A stretch of DNA of 64,000 nt from an uncultured Chloroflexota bacterium (GCA_937974245.1 CALJKV010000037.1:146381-210380); one strand, 5' to 3'; numbered from the stretch's first letter, positions 35,481-45,030 are shown. Numbers and translations: made by a program. Notes: generated from the letters alone by a model not told the origin.

Positions 35481-38047
35481 TCGCTCCGCAGCGCCTGAGC
35501 TGTCACCAGCCTCCCCAACCGCCAGGCCGGATACAGGCCAGCCAGCAGCGCCGCCACGAACGCGATCAGAAACGCCCCGGCAAATTCTGTCGGGCGCAAG
35601 GCGAGTTCCATCGTCCAGCCAAACGAACGGACGTTAATCACGTAGATCAACACCAGCGACATCACAAACCCGATGGGCAGGGCCATCAACCCGGCGGTGA
35701 TCCCCATCAACCCGGTCTGGATGAGCGTGAAACGCCATAGCTGGCCGGGGATCATCCCCACCGCCCGCATGACTCCGTACTGGCGGGTGTGTTCCATCTG
35801 CAGGGCCAGCAGCGCACTCAGAATCCCGATAAACGCCACCACCGTCGCCAGCACTTGCAGCGCCACCGTGATCGAGAAAGCGCGGTCAAAGACGGAGAAC
35901 ACGCCGCTGCGCAGGCTGGCATAACTCTGGATTTGCAGGTCGTAGCCCACCAGCGTTTGAGTCTGGAGCGTGTCAATGATCGCCGCCGGACTCGCCCCCG
36001 GCTCTAAAAACACGCCCATTGACGTGATATAGGGGTCATCATAAAACGCCCGGTACACGTTATCAGCCATCAGCACCGTCCCCTGGTCGGTGGAGTAGTC
36101 GTAAAACACCCCGGCGACGGTGAACGGCTGCGGCCCTCGGTCTGTGAGCAGCGTAATCGTGTCATTAGCCTCGGTGATGTCCCGGCGGAAGGCGAACGGC
36201 TCGCTCACGATAACCGCGCCATCCTGAAGCGCCACCCAGTAACTTCCTTCGGCGATGTGCGACCAGGCAAAACGGCGCGGGCGACTTGTGATGTCCATAC
36301 TGGGCACAGCCAGGTTAACCGGCGGCAGGTCGGGATAATCCGGGGCGACAACGTGTACCGAGCGCACCGTTGCCACCCGGTTAATGCCGGGCACAGCCGC
36401 CACCACCTCTGCCAGAGCCGGATCAATATCTGCCCGCGCCGTGTTGGAGGTCAACTGTGGCGGGGAGATATAGATGTCTGCGCCCAGCGTGGTTTCCAAC
36501 CAGTCACTCACCGTCTCGCGGAAACTGCCGATCATCACGCTCACGCCCACAATCACGCTCACGGCGACGGTCAGCGCGGCGACGGCAATTGAAGTCCGGC
36601 TGAGGGAGCGCACCACCGCGCGGGGAGCCATCCGCCCCAGCACGCCAAACACACGCCCGGTCAGTGGTGCAGCCAGGCGCATCATGCCCACCAGCGCCAG
36701 CGGTGTGAACAGGGCGCTGCCGACGACGATACAGAACAATGCAAAAAAACTGATAATCAGATGGGACGCGGGGATGCTCAACAGCAGCCCGCCCAGGATG
36801 TTCATGCCCACCCCAGCGGCGGTCATCACCGGCAAAAGCTGGCGGGTGCGCTGCTCGATCTCAGAACGGCGCAGCACCCCGGCAGGCGGTGTGCGAGTGG
36901 CCTCGAACGAGGGGATCATCGCGGCAAAGATGCTGGCGGCCAGTCCAACCAGTGCCCCTTTGAGCAGTGTAACCGGCATCACGGTCACGCGCTGCACATT
37001 GACGGTGAAATACAGATCGCTGATCGTCTGCGAGACCAGCCCCACCGCACCGCGCCCGAAGAGAATCCCCAGTCCCAGCCCGAATGCCGTGCCAACCAGA
37101 CCGAGCAGCAGCGCTTCCCCCAGTATCAGGCCAAAAATCTGTGCCTGGGTCGTCCCCAGCGAGCGCAGGATGCCGATCACCGGGCGGCGCTGAACCACGC
37201 TGAAAGTAACCGTGTTATAGATGAGGAATACCCCCACGACCAGCGCCAGCAGACTCAGCGCCTGCAGGTTGAGTTCAAAGGCGTCGGTCATCTGTGCCAG
37301 TGCCCCATTTTCCGCCTGGGGAGTCGTCAGAACCGCGCCGGACGGCAGGATGTTCTCGATCAAACGGGTGTCATAATCCGGCGGCAGAATCAGGTCAATC
37401 CGGGTGATTGCCCCCGGCGTGCCAATGATTTCCTGGGCGGTGGCGATGTCGGTCAGCAAGAGATTATCCAACGCCTCTTCACTCACCTCATCATCCGGCT
37501 GGAGCAGCCCGACGACTCGTACCTGTGCCGGGCGCTCCCCAGCCCGCAGCGTGACGGTATCCCCCGGCTGGATGCCAAAACGTGACGCCAGCGTGCGACT
37601 CAGGAGTGCCGTGTTGGGTTCCGCGATGAAGGCGTTCAGCGCGTCGAACGCCCGCTGATTTTCCCCCAGCACGGTGACCGTCGTCAGGTAGCTGCGGAAG
37701 GGCGGCTCGGCGAACGTATCCACACCCAGCAAGAGCAGCGGCTGCTCTCCCAGGCTGGCCGCCCGCACATAGGATTCCACCACCGGGGCGCTGTCACGCA
37801 GACCGAGTTCCTGGCGCAGCTGGCGGTAGAGGTCAGTCGGCAGTCCCAGCGGGCCGCCGACAACCTGATGCGTGGCCTTACCGGTGATGCTTTCGGCACT
37901 CAGGGCAAACGCACGACTGGCGGAGTTATTGGCGACATCAATGGCGATCACCATCGCCACCCCCAGTGCCACGCCTACCACGAAGAGGGTGCTTTGCAAC
38001 AAACGACGGCTGATATGCCGCCGCGCCAGACGCAATAATGCAAACAC
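35477..38047 (-). CDS. FtsX-like ABC transporter permease
   Basis: An 856-residue membrane protein. It has an N-terminal helix (LLQSTLFVVGVALGVAMVIAIDVANN, residues 17-42), a large extracellular MacB-like region and a first FtsX core of three helices near 260-390 (VVGVFLIYNTVTFSVVQRRPV; LRSLGTTQAQIFGLILGEAL). A second N-terminal-type helix lies near 495 and a second FtsX core near 735-850 ending PAWRLGRLVTAQALRSE. This eight-to-ten helix layout is typical of lipoprotein-release/macrolide-type exporters. The cognate ATPase is not adjacent. It starts with GTG at 38047 after AAGGAC and heads the operon with the DUF3090 trio. Confidence 0.85.
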   Translation of the reverse strand: MFALLRLARRHISRRLLQSTLFVVGVALGVAMVIAIDVANNSASRAFALSAESITGKATHQVVGGPLGLPTDLYRQLRQELGLRDSAPVVESYVRAASLGEQPLLLLGVDTFAEPPFRSYLTTVTVLGENQRAFDALNAFIAEPNTALLSRTLASRFGIQPGDTVTLRAGERPAQVRVVGLLQPDDEVSEEALDNLLLTDIATAQEIIGTPGAITRIDLILPPDYDTRLIENILPSGAVLTTPQAENGALAQMTDAFELNLQALSLLALVVGVFLIYNTVTFSVVQRRPVIGILRSLGTTQAQIFGLILGEALLLGLVGTAFGLGLGILFGRGAVGLVSQTISDLYFTVNVQRVTVMPVTLLKGALVGLAASIFAAMIPSFEATRTPPAGVLRRSEIEQRTRQLLPVMTAAGVGMNILGGLLLSIPASHLIISFFALFCIVVGSALFTPLALVGMMRLAAPLTGRVFGVLGRMAPRAVVRSLSRTSIAVAALTVAVSVIVGVSVMIGSFRETVSDWLETTLGADIYISPPQLTSNTARADIDPALAEVVAAVPGINRVATVRSVHVVAPDYPDLPPVNLAVPSMDITSRPRRFAWSHIAEGSYWVALQDGAVIVSEPFAFRRDITEANDTITLLTDRGPQPFTVAGVFYDYSTDQGTVLMADNVYRAFYDDPYITSMGVFLEPGASPAAIIDTLQTQTLVGYDLQIQSYASLRSGVFSVFDRAFSITVALQVLATVVAFIGILSALLALQMEHTRQYGVMRAVGMIPGQLWRFTLIQTGLMGITAGLMALPIGFVMSLVLIYVINVRSFGWTMELALRPTEFAGAFLIAFVAALLAGLYPAWRLGRLVTAQALRSE

Positions 38048-38147
38048 AATAGCCAGTCCTTAATGATGATGGTTCAAGCACGCAGCAGTTTACCAGCAAA
38101 TGCACTCCTGGGGATACCGGATACGCTTAGAATCCCATGAATCACAA

Positions 38148-38168
38148 GGGCGGGATATGCTCCCGCCC
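38148..38168. terminator. Hairpin between subtilase and permease genes
   Basis: GGGCGGGA (38148-38155) pairs with TCCCGCCC (38161-38168) around a 5-nt loop. There is no T-run on either side, so it is only a possible terminator for the upstream subtilase gene. Confidence 0.4.
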
Positions 38169-38205
38169 CTGCTGTCATTCTGCTATATATCGAAACCGTT
38201 GATGA

Positions 38206-39561
38206 TTAGCCGCGCTGGTTGAAGTCCACGTTCAGCCGACCAATGCCGTAGATGGGGTCTCTGCCGGGCGCACCCAGGTCATTCGATAGTGTCCACATAT
38301 AGGCGGTGACGTCCCACGGATTAGCGGAGCCACCCAGCACGCCGATAATCAGCGCAGCCACACCCGAAGCGTGCGGAGCGGCCATGCTAGTGCCAGCCGC
38401 CCAGCCCCAGCCACCAGGAATAGAGCTGAACACCATGTCGAATACCCAGCACGGACGCACAATGCCGTTCACATCGCAGTTTTCATTCCCAGGATAGCTG
38501 AAGTCACCACCCGGAGCAGAGAAGTCTACGATTACATTCCCGTAGTTGCTATAGGAGGATAGATTGTCCAGACTTACTGTCGGGTCAATTGCCCAACCAA
38601 TCGGCGCAGTCGCGGAGATACCGAGGACGAATGGGGCCATCGCCGGCAGGTCAACCAGGTCCGGGTTGGCGTCGAAGTCAATGGCGTCGTTCCCGGCGGA
38701 GGCGATGATGGTCGCGCCGCGATGATAAGCGTAGCCGGTGGCACGCCCCAGAGCGTACGCCAGTTCGGGCAAGTCGGGATCGTCAATTGGAATCAGCGCG
38801 CCCAGGCTCATGTTAATCACATCTGCACCGTTGTTGCCAGCATAGATGAGCGCGTCAATCAACCAGTCAAAGTCGCCACTGCCGGTATATTCGGACAGCA
38901 CCTTAAGGGCCACGATTTCGGCTTCCGGAGCGACACCGATCACACCGTACCCATTGTCAGCAGCCGCAATCGTACCAGCGACATGTGTACCATGATTGAA
39001 GTAGAACCCAGGTTGTACCTGCCAGTCTTCACCCGGCACAAAGGACTTGCTCAATGCTGTGTTCACATTCGGCGCCAGGTCAGGGTGGGTGGCATCAATA
39101 CCGGAGTCGAGGACGAAGACGCGCACACCCGCGCCCCGTGCACCATACTGCGCCCAGGCTTCTGGCGCGTTGACGGCATCATGACCCCATTGAAGATCAA
39201 AATAGAAGTCATCATCACCGGTGTTCGGTGGATTAGGAACCGAGAAGCCGCCCGGCATCGCTTCAACACGAACTGGATCAATGGAATGGAACTGAATATT
39301 GCGAAGTACTGACCGCACACCCGGCACACTCTCCAGCGCATCCGGGTTTGAGGTGGTCACGCTTGCCATACCCAGGTTGGTGTACACCCTGTCCACCACA
39401 GCGCCGCGCGCACGCAGTTGGTTAACTACCGTGGCAGGCATATTCCGTGCATTTTGGCCGACGACGATGTAGGACTGGTTACTCTGCGCCGCCACGGTTG
39501 AAACCGATAAGACGGCCATCAGTGCGACAAAAACAAGAAGTAAAAGTGTCGATTTTTTCAT
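38206..39561 (-). CDS. Exported subtilisin-like serine protease (S8)
   Basis: A 451-residue secreted peptidase. It has a signal peptide (MKKSTLLLLVFVALMAVLSV...AAQ), an inhibitor_I9-like propeptide (QSYIVVGQNARNMPATVVNQ to about residue 90) and a catalytic S8 domain with intact triad: Asp in FVLDSGIDATHPDL near 153, His in NHGTHVAGTIAA near 190 and Ser in GTSMAAPHASGVAALI near 400. The oxyanion Asn lies in the ASAGNDA region. The ATG at 39561 is preferred because it begins the signal peptide and has GAGGAG upstream. No C-terminal sorting domain is visible. Confidence 0.9.
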   Translation of the reverse strand: MKKSTLLLLVFVALMAVLSVSTVAAQSNQSYIVVGQNARNMPATVVNQLRARGAVVDRVYTNLGMASVTTSNPDALESVPGVRSVLRNIQFHSIDPVRVEAMPGGFSVPNPPNTGDDDFYFDLQWGHDAVNAPEAWAQYGARGAGVRVFVLDSGIDATHPDLAPNVNTALSKSFVPGEDWQVQPGFYFNHGTHVAGTIAAADNGYGVIGVAPEAEIVALKVLSEYTGSGDFDWLIDALIYAGNNGADVINMSLGALIPIDDPDLPELAYALGRATGYAYHRGATIIASAGNDAIDFDANPDLVDLPAMAPFVLGISATAPIGWAIDPTVSLDNLSSYSNYGNVIVDFSAPGGDFSYPGNENCDVNGIVRPCWVFDMVFSSIPGGWGWAAGTSMAAPHASGVAALIIGVLGGSANPWDVTAYMWTLSNDLGAPGRDPIYGIGRLNVDFNQRG

Positions 39562-39724
39562 TCCCCTGGTCTCCTCACTAACTGACTTAACCTTCATACA
39601 GCAGTAAGCTGTCATTAACCAGTATAGTTGAGGAAAGGTTTTTGCATCAAGTGAAGAACATATAGGTATCTATAAGGTTTTCCTTTTCCGTTTTACGAAT
39701 TTCATTCGATATTAATAATTCAAC

Positions 39725-39756
39725 AAAAAATCCCGACTCGCTATGAATTGGGATTT
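39725..39756 (-). terminator. Terminator of the small membrane protein gene
   Basis: AAATCCC (39728-39734) and GGGATTT (39750-39756) form a stem which on the minus strand is followed by a U-run (complement of 39725-39730). It lies 39 nt past the stop of the gene ending at 39795. Confidence 0.6.
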
Positions 39757-39794
39757 CGTAAGACTGCGTTTATGTGTAGTACAAAATCGGGGAA

Positions 39795-40052
39795 TTATTC
39801 CGACTGCTCCGGGGCTGCTGCCGGCGCGGGTTCTTCCTCGTCACGGTCTTCCCAACTGATAATCCAGACACAGGCTCCGGCCACCAGAATCGTCGCTGTA
39901 ACCAGGGCGATCCAGTTCCCCAGCAAAAGCCCCACCGACCAGGCTTCGGCCACCAGGAGGATCACCATTCCGGCGCTCAGAACAATCCAGGCCGCCAGAC
40001 GCGGGTGGCGCATGGCCCAACGAACAAGTGCGATATTTTCCAATTGACCCAT
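39795..40052 (-). CDS. Small two-helix membrane protein
   Basis: An 85-residue protein. After MGQLENIALVRWAMRHPRLA come two hydrophobic helices (about 20-40 and 44-66), then an acidic Ala/Pro-rich tail (WEDRDEEEPAPAAAPEQSE). Two adjacent ATG codons at 40055 and 40052 follow a GGAAAAG site; the second gives the better spacing. No family recognised. It lies alone between the subtilase and the CoaE gene, each separated by hairpins. Confidence 0.6.
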   Translation of the reverse strand: MGQLENIALVRWAMRHPRLAAWIVLSAGMVILLVAEAWSVGLLLGNWIALVTATILVAGACVWIISWEDRDEEEPAPAAAPEQSE

Positions 40053-40171
40053 CATCTTTTCCAACTCATCTCGAACGACACAACTAAAGAGGTGTTGGCG
40101 AATTCGCATAACACTTTTTCGCCTTTTCGGGGAAATAGCGTTTGCCAACAGCCAGCAAACACACCGCAACA

Positions 40172-40208
40172 TATCCCTACGAAACCATCATAAATGCTCG
40201 TAGGGATA
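40172..40208. terminator. Perfect inverted repeat after coaE, CCCTACGA family
   Basis: TATCCCTACGA (40172-40182) and TCGTAGGGATA (40198-40208) are a perfect 11-bp stem with a 15-nt loop, 26 nt beyond the coaE stop. It may act as a terminator. The CCCTACGA core also occurs at 43870-43877 and in the element at 49786-49915, which suggests a shared repeat family. Confidence 0.5.
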
Positions 40209-40233
40209 CTTTACGTTCCTGGTGGCTTGCTAC

Positions 40234-41433
40234 TTAAATCGGCTTCAGCACCCGATCTTCACGCAGCCGTTTAGTTAAAATCTGGCTCTCCGGCTTCTGC
40301 GAGATAATCTCTTGCGCTGATTCACGCCAGGCCGGGATTTTAATCTGGTCAACCGTTGTCTGAGAATACCCGCTTTTCACAAACGTATCAATCGTGCTTT
40401 GGGGAGTGTTCAGCGGCAGGAAGATAAAGCCGACCTCGCTTTGCAGGTCTTTTGAGGCGAGTTCGATAGCTTCCACCAGGCTGCTGACCACGGCTTCAGG
40501 CTGGACACGATCTCCAACATAAAACTCGTCTACCCGCGTGATGAGGTTTTCGACCTGCCAGCCGACCAGCGCGTGAATGTTGTCCTGCTGATCCTGTGCG
40601 ATCAGATAGCTCTTGTTGCCAAACGCCATCATGATATCCATGCGGTTGATGGTTTTGCCCGTCGCGCGGTTCACGAAAGCGGCAATTGCCTCGGCATTAT
40701 TCGGCATTCCCCGGCGCACCGTGACCTCACCGACGGCAGAAGGCCCAGCCTGAGCCGACGGCGCTGTGGGGGCGGGCTTGGCGGGGGCGGCTGGCGCCGC
40801 TGGTGCGCTGGCTGCCGCGCCACCCTGCATTGTCTTCATGGCCTTTATCCAGGCCGCCTGCACCTGTTTCCAGGTTTCTTCCACATTGCCGTCATTGTCA
40901 ATGACGACGGTGGCTTTCGTGAGTTTATCGGTCTGGGCATTTTGCGCGTTGACCCGCAGCCTGGCGTCGGCTTCGGAGAGCTTGCGTTTTTCCACCAGGC
41001 GTTTGACCTGGGTATCCGGCGTGGCATTCACCACCCAGATCGCATCTACAGCGTCGGCGAACTGCCCTTCGAGGAGTTTAATCGCTTCGATGACGACGAC
41101 CTGCTGCGTTGCCCGGCTGACCAGGGCGGAAATCGCCTGGCCGACAATCGGATGGACAATCGACTCAAGTTTAGTGAGCGCCGCCGGCTGTGAAAACACA
41201 ATATTGCCCAGCAAGGCCCGGTTAATCTTTTTCTCGCCATCCAGGATAAACTGACCAAATGTATCTACGATGGGCTGGTAAGCCGGGGCACCTGGCGACA
41301 TCGCCCGATGCGTCAGCCCATCAGCGTCAATGGTATACGCGCCCAGGTGCTGGAGCATCTGCCGTACTACGCTTTTGCCAACGGCAATATTCCCCGTGAG
41401 GCCGATCACATATTTGTCTTTCCAACGACTCAC
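40234..41433 (-). CDS. coaE: Dephospho-CoA kinase fused to a C-terminal GNAT-like domain
   Basis: CoaE performs the last step of coenzyme A synthesis, phosphorylating the 3'-OH of dephospho-CoA. The N-terminal 200 residues show the P-loop GLTGNIAVGKSVV near residue 12, IDADGLTHRAM (catalytic Asp), VHPIVGQAI and the lid VVNATPDTQVKRLVEKRKLS. An Ala/Pro linker (about 210-235) leads to a C-terminal domain of about 160 residues, VTVRRGMPNNAEAIAAFVNR to GFIFLPLNTPQSTIDTFVKS, which looks like an N-acetyltransferase fold lacking a clear acetyl-CoA loop. The GTG at 41433 is chosen because GGAGGG lies 6 nt upstream. Usual CoaE is about 200 residues, so half of this protein is extra. Confidence 0.85.
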   Translation of the reverse strand: MSRWKDKYVIGLTGNIAVGKSVVRQMLQHLGAYTIDADGLTHRAMSPGAPAYQPIVDTFGQFILDGEKKINRALLGNIVFSQPAALTKLESIVHPIVGQAISALVSRATQQVVVIEAIKLLEGQFADAVDAIWVVNATPDTQVKRLVEKRKLSEADARLRVNAQNAQTDKLTKATVVIDNDGNVEETWKQVQAAWIKAMKTMQGGAAASAPAAPAAPAKPAPTAPSAQAGPSAVGEVTVRRGMPNNAEAIAAFVNRATGKTINRMDIMMAFGNKSYLIAQDQQDNIHALVGWQVENLITRVDEFYVGDRVQPEAVVSSLVEAIELASKDLQSEVGFIFLPLNTPQSTIDTFVKSGYSQTTVDQIKIPAWRESAQEIISQKPESQILTKRLREDRVLKPI

Positions 41434-41664
41434 GGTGTCCCTCCGTTCTGAATCAAGGCTGGTCAAATGAGTTCAATAGATGGGTTCATTATAGCACACG
41501 TATTGTAGCGCGTTTGCGACGTACAGGTCAAACGAAAATACATATCCGTTTTGAGTCAAAAATCCGTGGCAAAGCGCCCGGCAGCAGCCCCCTCGTGTGA
41601 CTTGCGGCGGGTGACACGCTGACGTATAGTGGAGATGTATCGGCACACAAAGTGGAAATCCCTT

Positions 41665-43386
41665 ATGAGCGACCAGACAAATCCACCGCAGGACGAATTG
41701 ATTGGTAAGACACTCGGCAAATTCGAGATTATGGAAGAGATCGGGCGGGGCGGAATGGCGACGGTCTACAAGGCCCGCCAGATTTCCATGAACCGGATTG
41801 TCGCGGTGAAGGTGCTGCCTCGTCACTTTTTGCATGACCCCGGCTTCTACGAGCGGTTTGAACGGGAAGTGGATGTCATCGCCCACCTGGAGCATCCTCA
41901 TATCCTGCCCATTTACGAGTACGGCAAGGCGGATGACATGCCGTATATCGCCATGCGCTATCTTTCCGGCGGGAGCATGGCCCAGATGGTGCGGCGGCGC
42001 GTCGCTGACCTGCAAGTCCTGGAAAAACCGTTCCGGCAGGTGGCGGACGCGCTCGACCATGCGCACAAGCAGGGGATTATCCACCGTGACCTGAAACCCG
42101 GCAACATTATGCTGGATGAAAACGGTAACGCATATCTCTCCGATTTCGGTATCGCCCGCGTGTTGGGCAGTAACCTGACCGGGAGCGCGATTATCGGCAC
42201 GCCGGCTTACATGAGTCCTGAGCAGGCCAACGGGATTTCGTTAGACGCCCGTTCCGACATTTACTCACTGGGCATTGTGCTGTTTGAACTCGTCACCGGA
42301 CGCGAGCCGTACCAGGCGGAAACCCCGATGGGGCTGCTACTCAAACACATCAACGAACCTGTACCGCCCGCCAGCATGTTCCGCGAGGGTGTCCCGGCGG
42401 GGGTTGAGGAAGTCATCCAGCGCTCAACTGCTAAAGATCCGAACGCCCGTTACCCCTCCGCCGGAGAGATGGCGAAAGCCTTCAGCAAAGGGTTGCAGGG
42501 CGGTCCAAATGTATTGGCGGATGCGCCGATGGCGGACGATATGCCGACTATCGCGCCGGGTTCACAGCCCCGCATGACGCCGCCACCCACCGGAGGGTAC
42601 GGCACACCGCCGCCGACGCCCGGCTATATGACGCCGCCACCCACCGGGGGATATGGGACGCCGCCGCCAACGGGGTACGGGGCACAGCAGGGTGGGCAAA
42701 CCTATGTGCCGGGCTACCAGACTCCGCCGCCAACGGGAGCCGGGTATACGATGCCGCCTACGACCCAGATGCCACCCCGCCGTTCGCCGCTGCTGGCGAT
42801 TATCGGGCTGGTGGTGGTCGCGGCGATCATCGCGGTGGTCGGGCTGGTGGTTGTGCCGGGCATGACGCCCCAGGAAATCCCGGTTACGGAAATGGCGATG
42901 ATCCTGGGGACGCCGACCCCCTTCAGCAATTCAACCGTTGTCAATGACGAGGAATTTTCGCTCTCCGTCCCGGCCAACTGGTCGTTCTTCGACCAATCGG
43001 AAGACCCCTGGCATCTGTTCATCTGGCAGCCGCAGTCGGGCGATGCCTTCCTGACGCTGGCACTGCTGGAAACCGATGTCCACAGCATTGACAGCTTCCA
43101 CAGTGCCGTCAATCAATTCAATACGAAGTACCTGGATAATGACCCGCATATCAGGCTGATTGACGAACTGACCGCGCCGGATGGAACGCTGCGCCGTAGT
43201 TTCCGGCTGGATGGGGAGAGTGAGCCTGCCTTCCCGCAGGGGCAGATGGACGTGTTCTACATGGCACGCGCCCCGTACCTGGTCGTGATGCAGGTGTATT
43301 CTGCCGACAGCCTGGGCGATACGTTGGTGCCGACCTTCCAGATGATACTGGATTCACTGCGGACGAAAACGCCGACGGCGGGGTAA
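41665..43386 (+). CDS. PknB-type Ser/Thr protein kinase with extracytoplasmic domain
   Basis: A 573-residue membrane kinase. The catalytic domain (about residues 17-280) is complete: glycine loop EIGRGGMATVYKA, Lys in VAVKVLP, HRDLKPGNIM loop, DFG in YLSDFGIARV and APE-like SPEQANG. A Pro/Gly/Tyr-rich linker with repeated T-P-P-P-T-G-G-Y-G units (about 300-365) precedes one transmembrane helix (LLAIIGLVVVAAIIAVVGLVVV, near 377). The outer domain of about 170 residues (VVNDEEFSLSVPANWSFFDQ) resembles PsbP-like or Mog1-like sensor folds rather than PASTA repeats. The ATG at 41665 is preferred over one at 41629. A hairpin with T-run ends the gene. Confidence 0.9.
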   Translation: MSDQTNPPQDELIGKTLGKFEIMEEIGRGGMATVYKARQISMNRIVAVKVLPRHFLHDPGFYERFEREVDVIAHLEHPHILPIYEYGKADDMPYIAMRYLSGGSMAQMVRRRVADLQVLEKPFRQVADALDHAHKQGIIHRDLKPGNIMLDENGNAYLSDFGIARVLGSNLTGSAIIGTPAYMSPEQANGISLDARSDIYSLGIVLFELVTGREPYQAETPMGLLLKHINEPVPPASMFREGVPAGVEEVIQRSTAKDPNARYPSAGEMAKAFSKGLQGGPNVLADAPMADDMPTIAPGSQPRMTPPPTGGYGTPPPTPGYMTPPPTGGYGTPPPTGYGAQQGGQTYVPGYQTPPPTGAGYTMPPTTQMPPRRSPLLAIIGLVVVAAIIAVVGLVVVPGMTPQEIPVTEMAMILGTPTPFSNSTVVNDEEFSLSVPANWSFFDQSEDPWHLFIWQPQSGDAFLTLALLETDVHSIDSFHSAVNQFNTKYLDNDPHIRLIDELTAPDGTLRRSFRLDGESEPAFPQGQMDVFYMARAPYLVVMQVYSADSLGDTLVPTFQMILDSLRTKTPTAG

Positions 43387-43405
43387 GAACCGGTACAAAT
43401 GAAAC

Positions 43406-43430
43406 GGAGCGCATACTGGCGCTCCTTTTT
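43406..43430 (+). terminator. Rho-independent terminator of the kinase gene
   Basis: GGAGCGC (43406-43412) pairs with GCGCTCC (43419-43425) around a 6-nt loop and is followed by TTTTT. It lies 20 nt after the kinase stop. Confidence 0.8.
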
Positions 43431-43908
43431 GATTCATGGTGGTGGAACACGGCAGCCAACCCTCATGGCGGGCTGGCTACGGGTATTGCAGCAAGTCTGG
43501 GATGTGCTGCGAGTGCTGCGATTGCAGTAATCCTCCCGTGAGTGGTGATGTACCTGTGCTGCAAAATGCGCGAGGTTGCTGCAAAAGGGCCATTGGCCGC
43601 TGGCTGAGGTGGCTGGCAGTGCTGAGGGCAGGGGAGAATCTGATCATTGGGAGACGGTCACCGATGACTAATCTACAGGATTACGATAGCACAAAATGGG
43701 GCGGAGGAGGTGAATCTTTGTTCGAAGATTTGTTCAGTATTTGTGGCTGCTGGGTGTTAGTGCATTCCGGCGGACGAGGCAGTCCCTACGCCTGTTCTTG
43801 CGAAACGTGCTGGATAAAGCACTTAAGTACGTTTGAGTAAGTTAATGGGGGCGGGCGCACCGTGGTGCGCCCCTACGAATCCCATCATCTTATTGGATTA
43901 CTTCCGAC
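43431..43908. other. Gene-poor region with GCTGC-rich stretch and a hairpin
   Basis: Nearly 480 nt without a convincing gene. Open frames here give Cys/Trp/Arg-rich, unprotein-like sequences and lack ribosome sites. The first half is rich in GCTG/CTGC words. At 43853-43872, GGGCGCAC and GTGCGCCC form an 8-bp hairpin followed by CCTACGAAT, the same end as the repeat at 49860-49874. It may be repeat debris 3' of the convergent SGNH hydrolase gene. Confidence 0.45.
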
Positions 43909-45030
43909 TCACGACTCGGCACTTTTTATCCCGCCCCACTCATGCAGGAACTGCGCGTAGAGTTCCGCTTGCCGCCGTGCGCCCTCGGCGGTCTGGTGTA
44001 CCTGGTCGCCCTGGAAGTATGCGCCGTCCGTCATCTGCGCCGCCAGGTCGAAAACCAGCGCACCCGTATCCGCCGCGATAGACTGGATTAAGGTGTTTTG
44101 CTCGTCAATCGCCATCATCAGGGCGCGCGTGCCATCCAGCGATGAATCGGCCTCGAGCAGGGATTCCGCCGCCGCCCGATCCCAGGCATAGGTCGAGAAC
44201 AACACCTGCGCCCCGCCGGACTCCGCCAGCGCCGCGATACTGCGTAAGTTGCGCTCAAAGTGTACCGGCGGGTTGCTCGCCAGCAGGTTAAGCTGCGAGA
44301 CATTCCCCGGTTCAGGCGGACACCAGCCGGTATGCTCCATGCGGCTGTTCACGGCCAGCGGGTCGTCCATCCAGCCCAGGCGGTAGGCAACGAAGCGATA
44401 GAGCGTGCTGGACGGCAGTTCCGCCCCCGCCGCCTGCCAGATGCCGCGATCCATGCCGAAGCCATAGAGCGGCGTGTCGCCACTATAGCAGGCCGGGTCC
44501 TGGTAGATGCGGATCACGGCGTCGTTGAGGTTGTCGTAATCCATGATGAGGTCGGGTTGGTGCATCAGCCCGCGAGTCGCCAGGCTCACCACCGAGTCGA
44601 GGCTGTAATAGCCCGGCACGCCCAGGTTAACCACCTCCACCTGGGTATAGCCGTACTCGTCGCGCAGAATCCGCTGTAGCTGCGCCGGCCAGGACTCCTC
44701 GGCGCTCAGGGCGTGGCCGAAGGTGGTCGAGCCGCCCAGCGCCAGGATGCGGTAGACCCCCGCCGGTTTGGGGACGGCGACCAGTTCCCCCCGGATGCCG
44801 CGTTCGTTCACGTCCTGCCAGTCCGGGTTGAGCGTGAAATTGAGGTAGGGCACACCGATCAACTGCGCGGTGCGGGCGTCAATGGTGGCGCGGTCATAGA
44901 GATAGAGCGCCTTTTCCTGTTCGCTGCCGCGTGTGTCGAACCACCACCGCAGCCCGACTTCCAGGATGCCCAATAGTGCCAGGACGCCAAAAATGCTCAG
45001 TGCGATCATCATCAGGATGCGTTTTGCCAT
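43909..45030 (-). CDS. Membrane-anchored SGNH/GDSL-like hydrolase
   Basis: A 373-residue protein with an N-terminal membrane segment (IALSIFGVLALLGILEVGLRWW, residues 9-30) and an exported hydrolase domain. Block I nucleophile: ILALGGSTTFGHAL near 95 (Ser in GGST). Block II/III: VNLGVPGYYSLDSV near 137 and DYDNLNDAVIR near 165 (GxND variant). The C-terminal Asp-His dyad is in YFQGDQVHQTAEG near 340. Such proteins act as O-acetylesterases or O-acyl transfer partners for cell-wall polymers. It may share a transcript with the antiporter gene 69 bp upstream. Confidence 0.78.
   Translation of the reverse strand: MAKRILMMIALSIFGVLALLGILEVGLRWWFDTRGSEQEKALYLYDRATIDARTAQLIGVPYLNFTLNPDWQDVNERGIRGELVAVPKPAGVYRILALGGSTTFGHALSAEESWPAQLQRILRDEYGYTQVEVVNLGVPGYYSLDSVVSLATRGLMHQPDLIMDYDNLNDAVIRIYQDPACYSGDTPLYGFGMDRGIWQAAGAELPSSTLYRFVAYRLGWMDDPLAVNSRMEHTGWCPPEPGNVSQLNLLASNPPVHFERNLRSIAALAESGGAQVLFSTYAWDRAAAESLLEADSSLDGTRALMMAIDEQNTLIQSIAADTGALVFDLAAQMTDGAYFQGDQVHQTAEGARRQAELYAQFLHEWGGIKSAES

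Noticed and set aside
42560..42760. Repeat units in the kinase gene as a possible tandem repeat array
   Set aside because: The repeats encode the in-frame Pro/Gly/Tyr linker of the kinase and are explained by the protein.
43436..43840. Possible Cys-rich protein on the plus strand after the kinase gene
   Set aside because: No ribosome site, unprotein-like composition (many Cys, Trp, Gly, Arg) and a GCTGC-rich low-complexity base sequence; it also follows a terminator.
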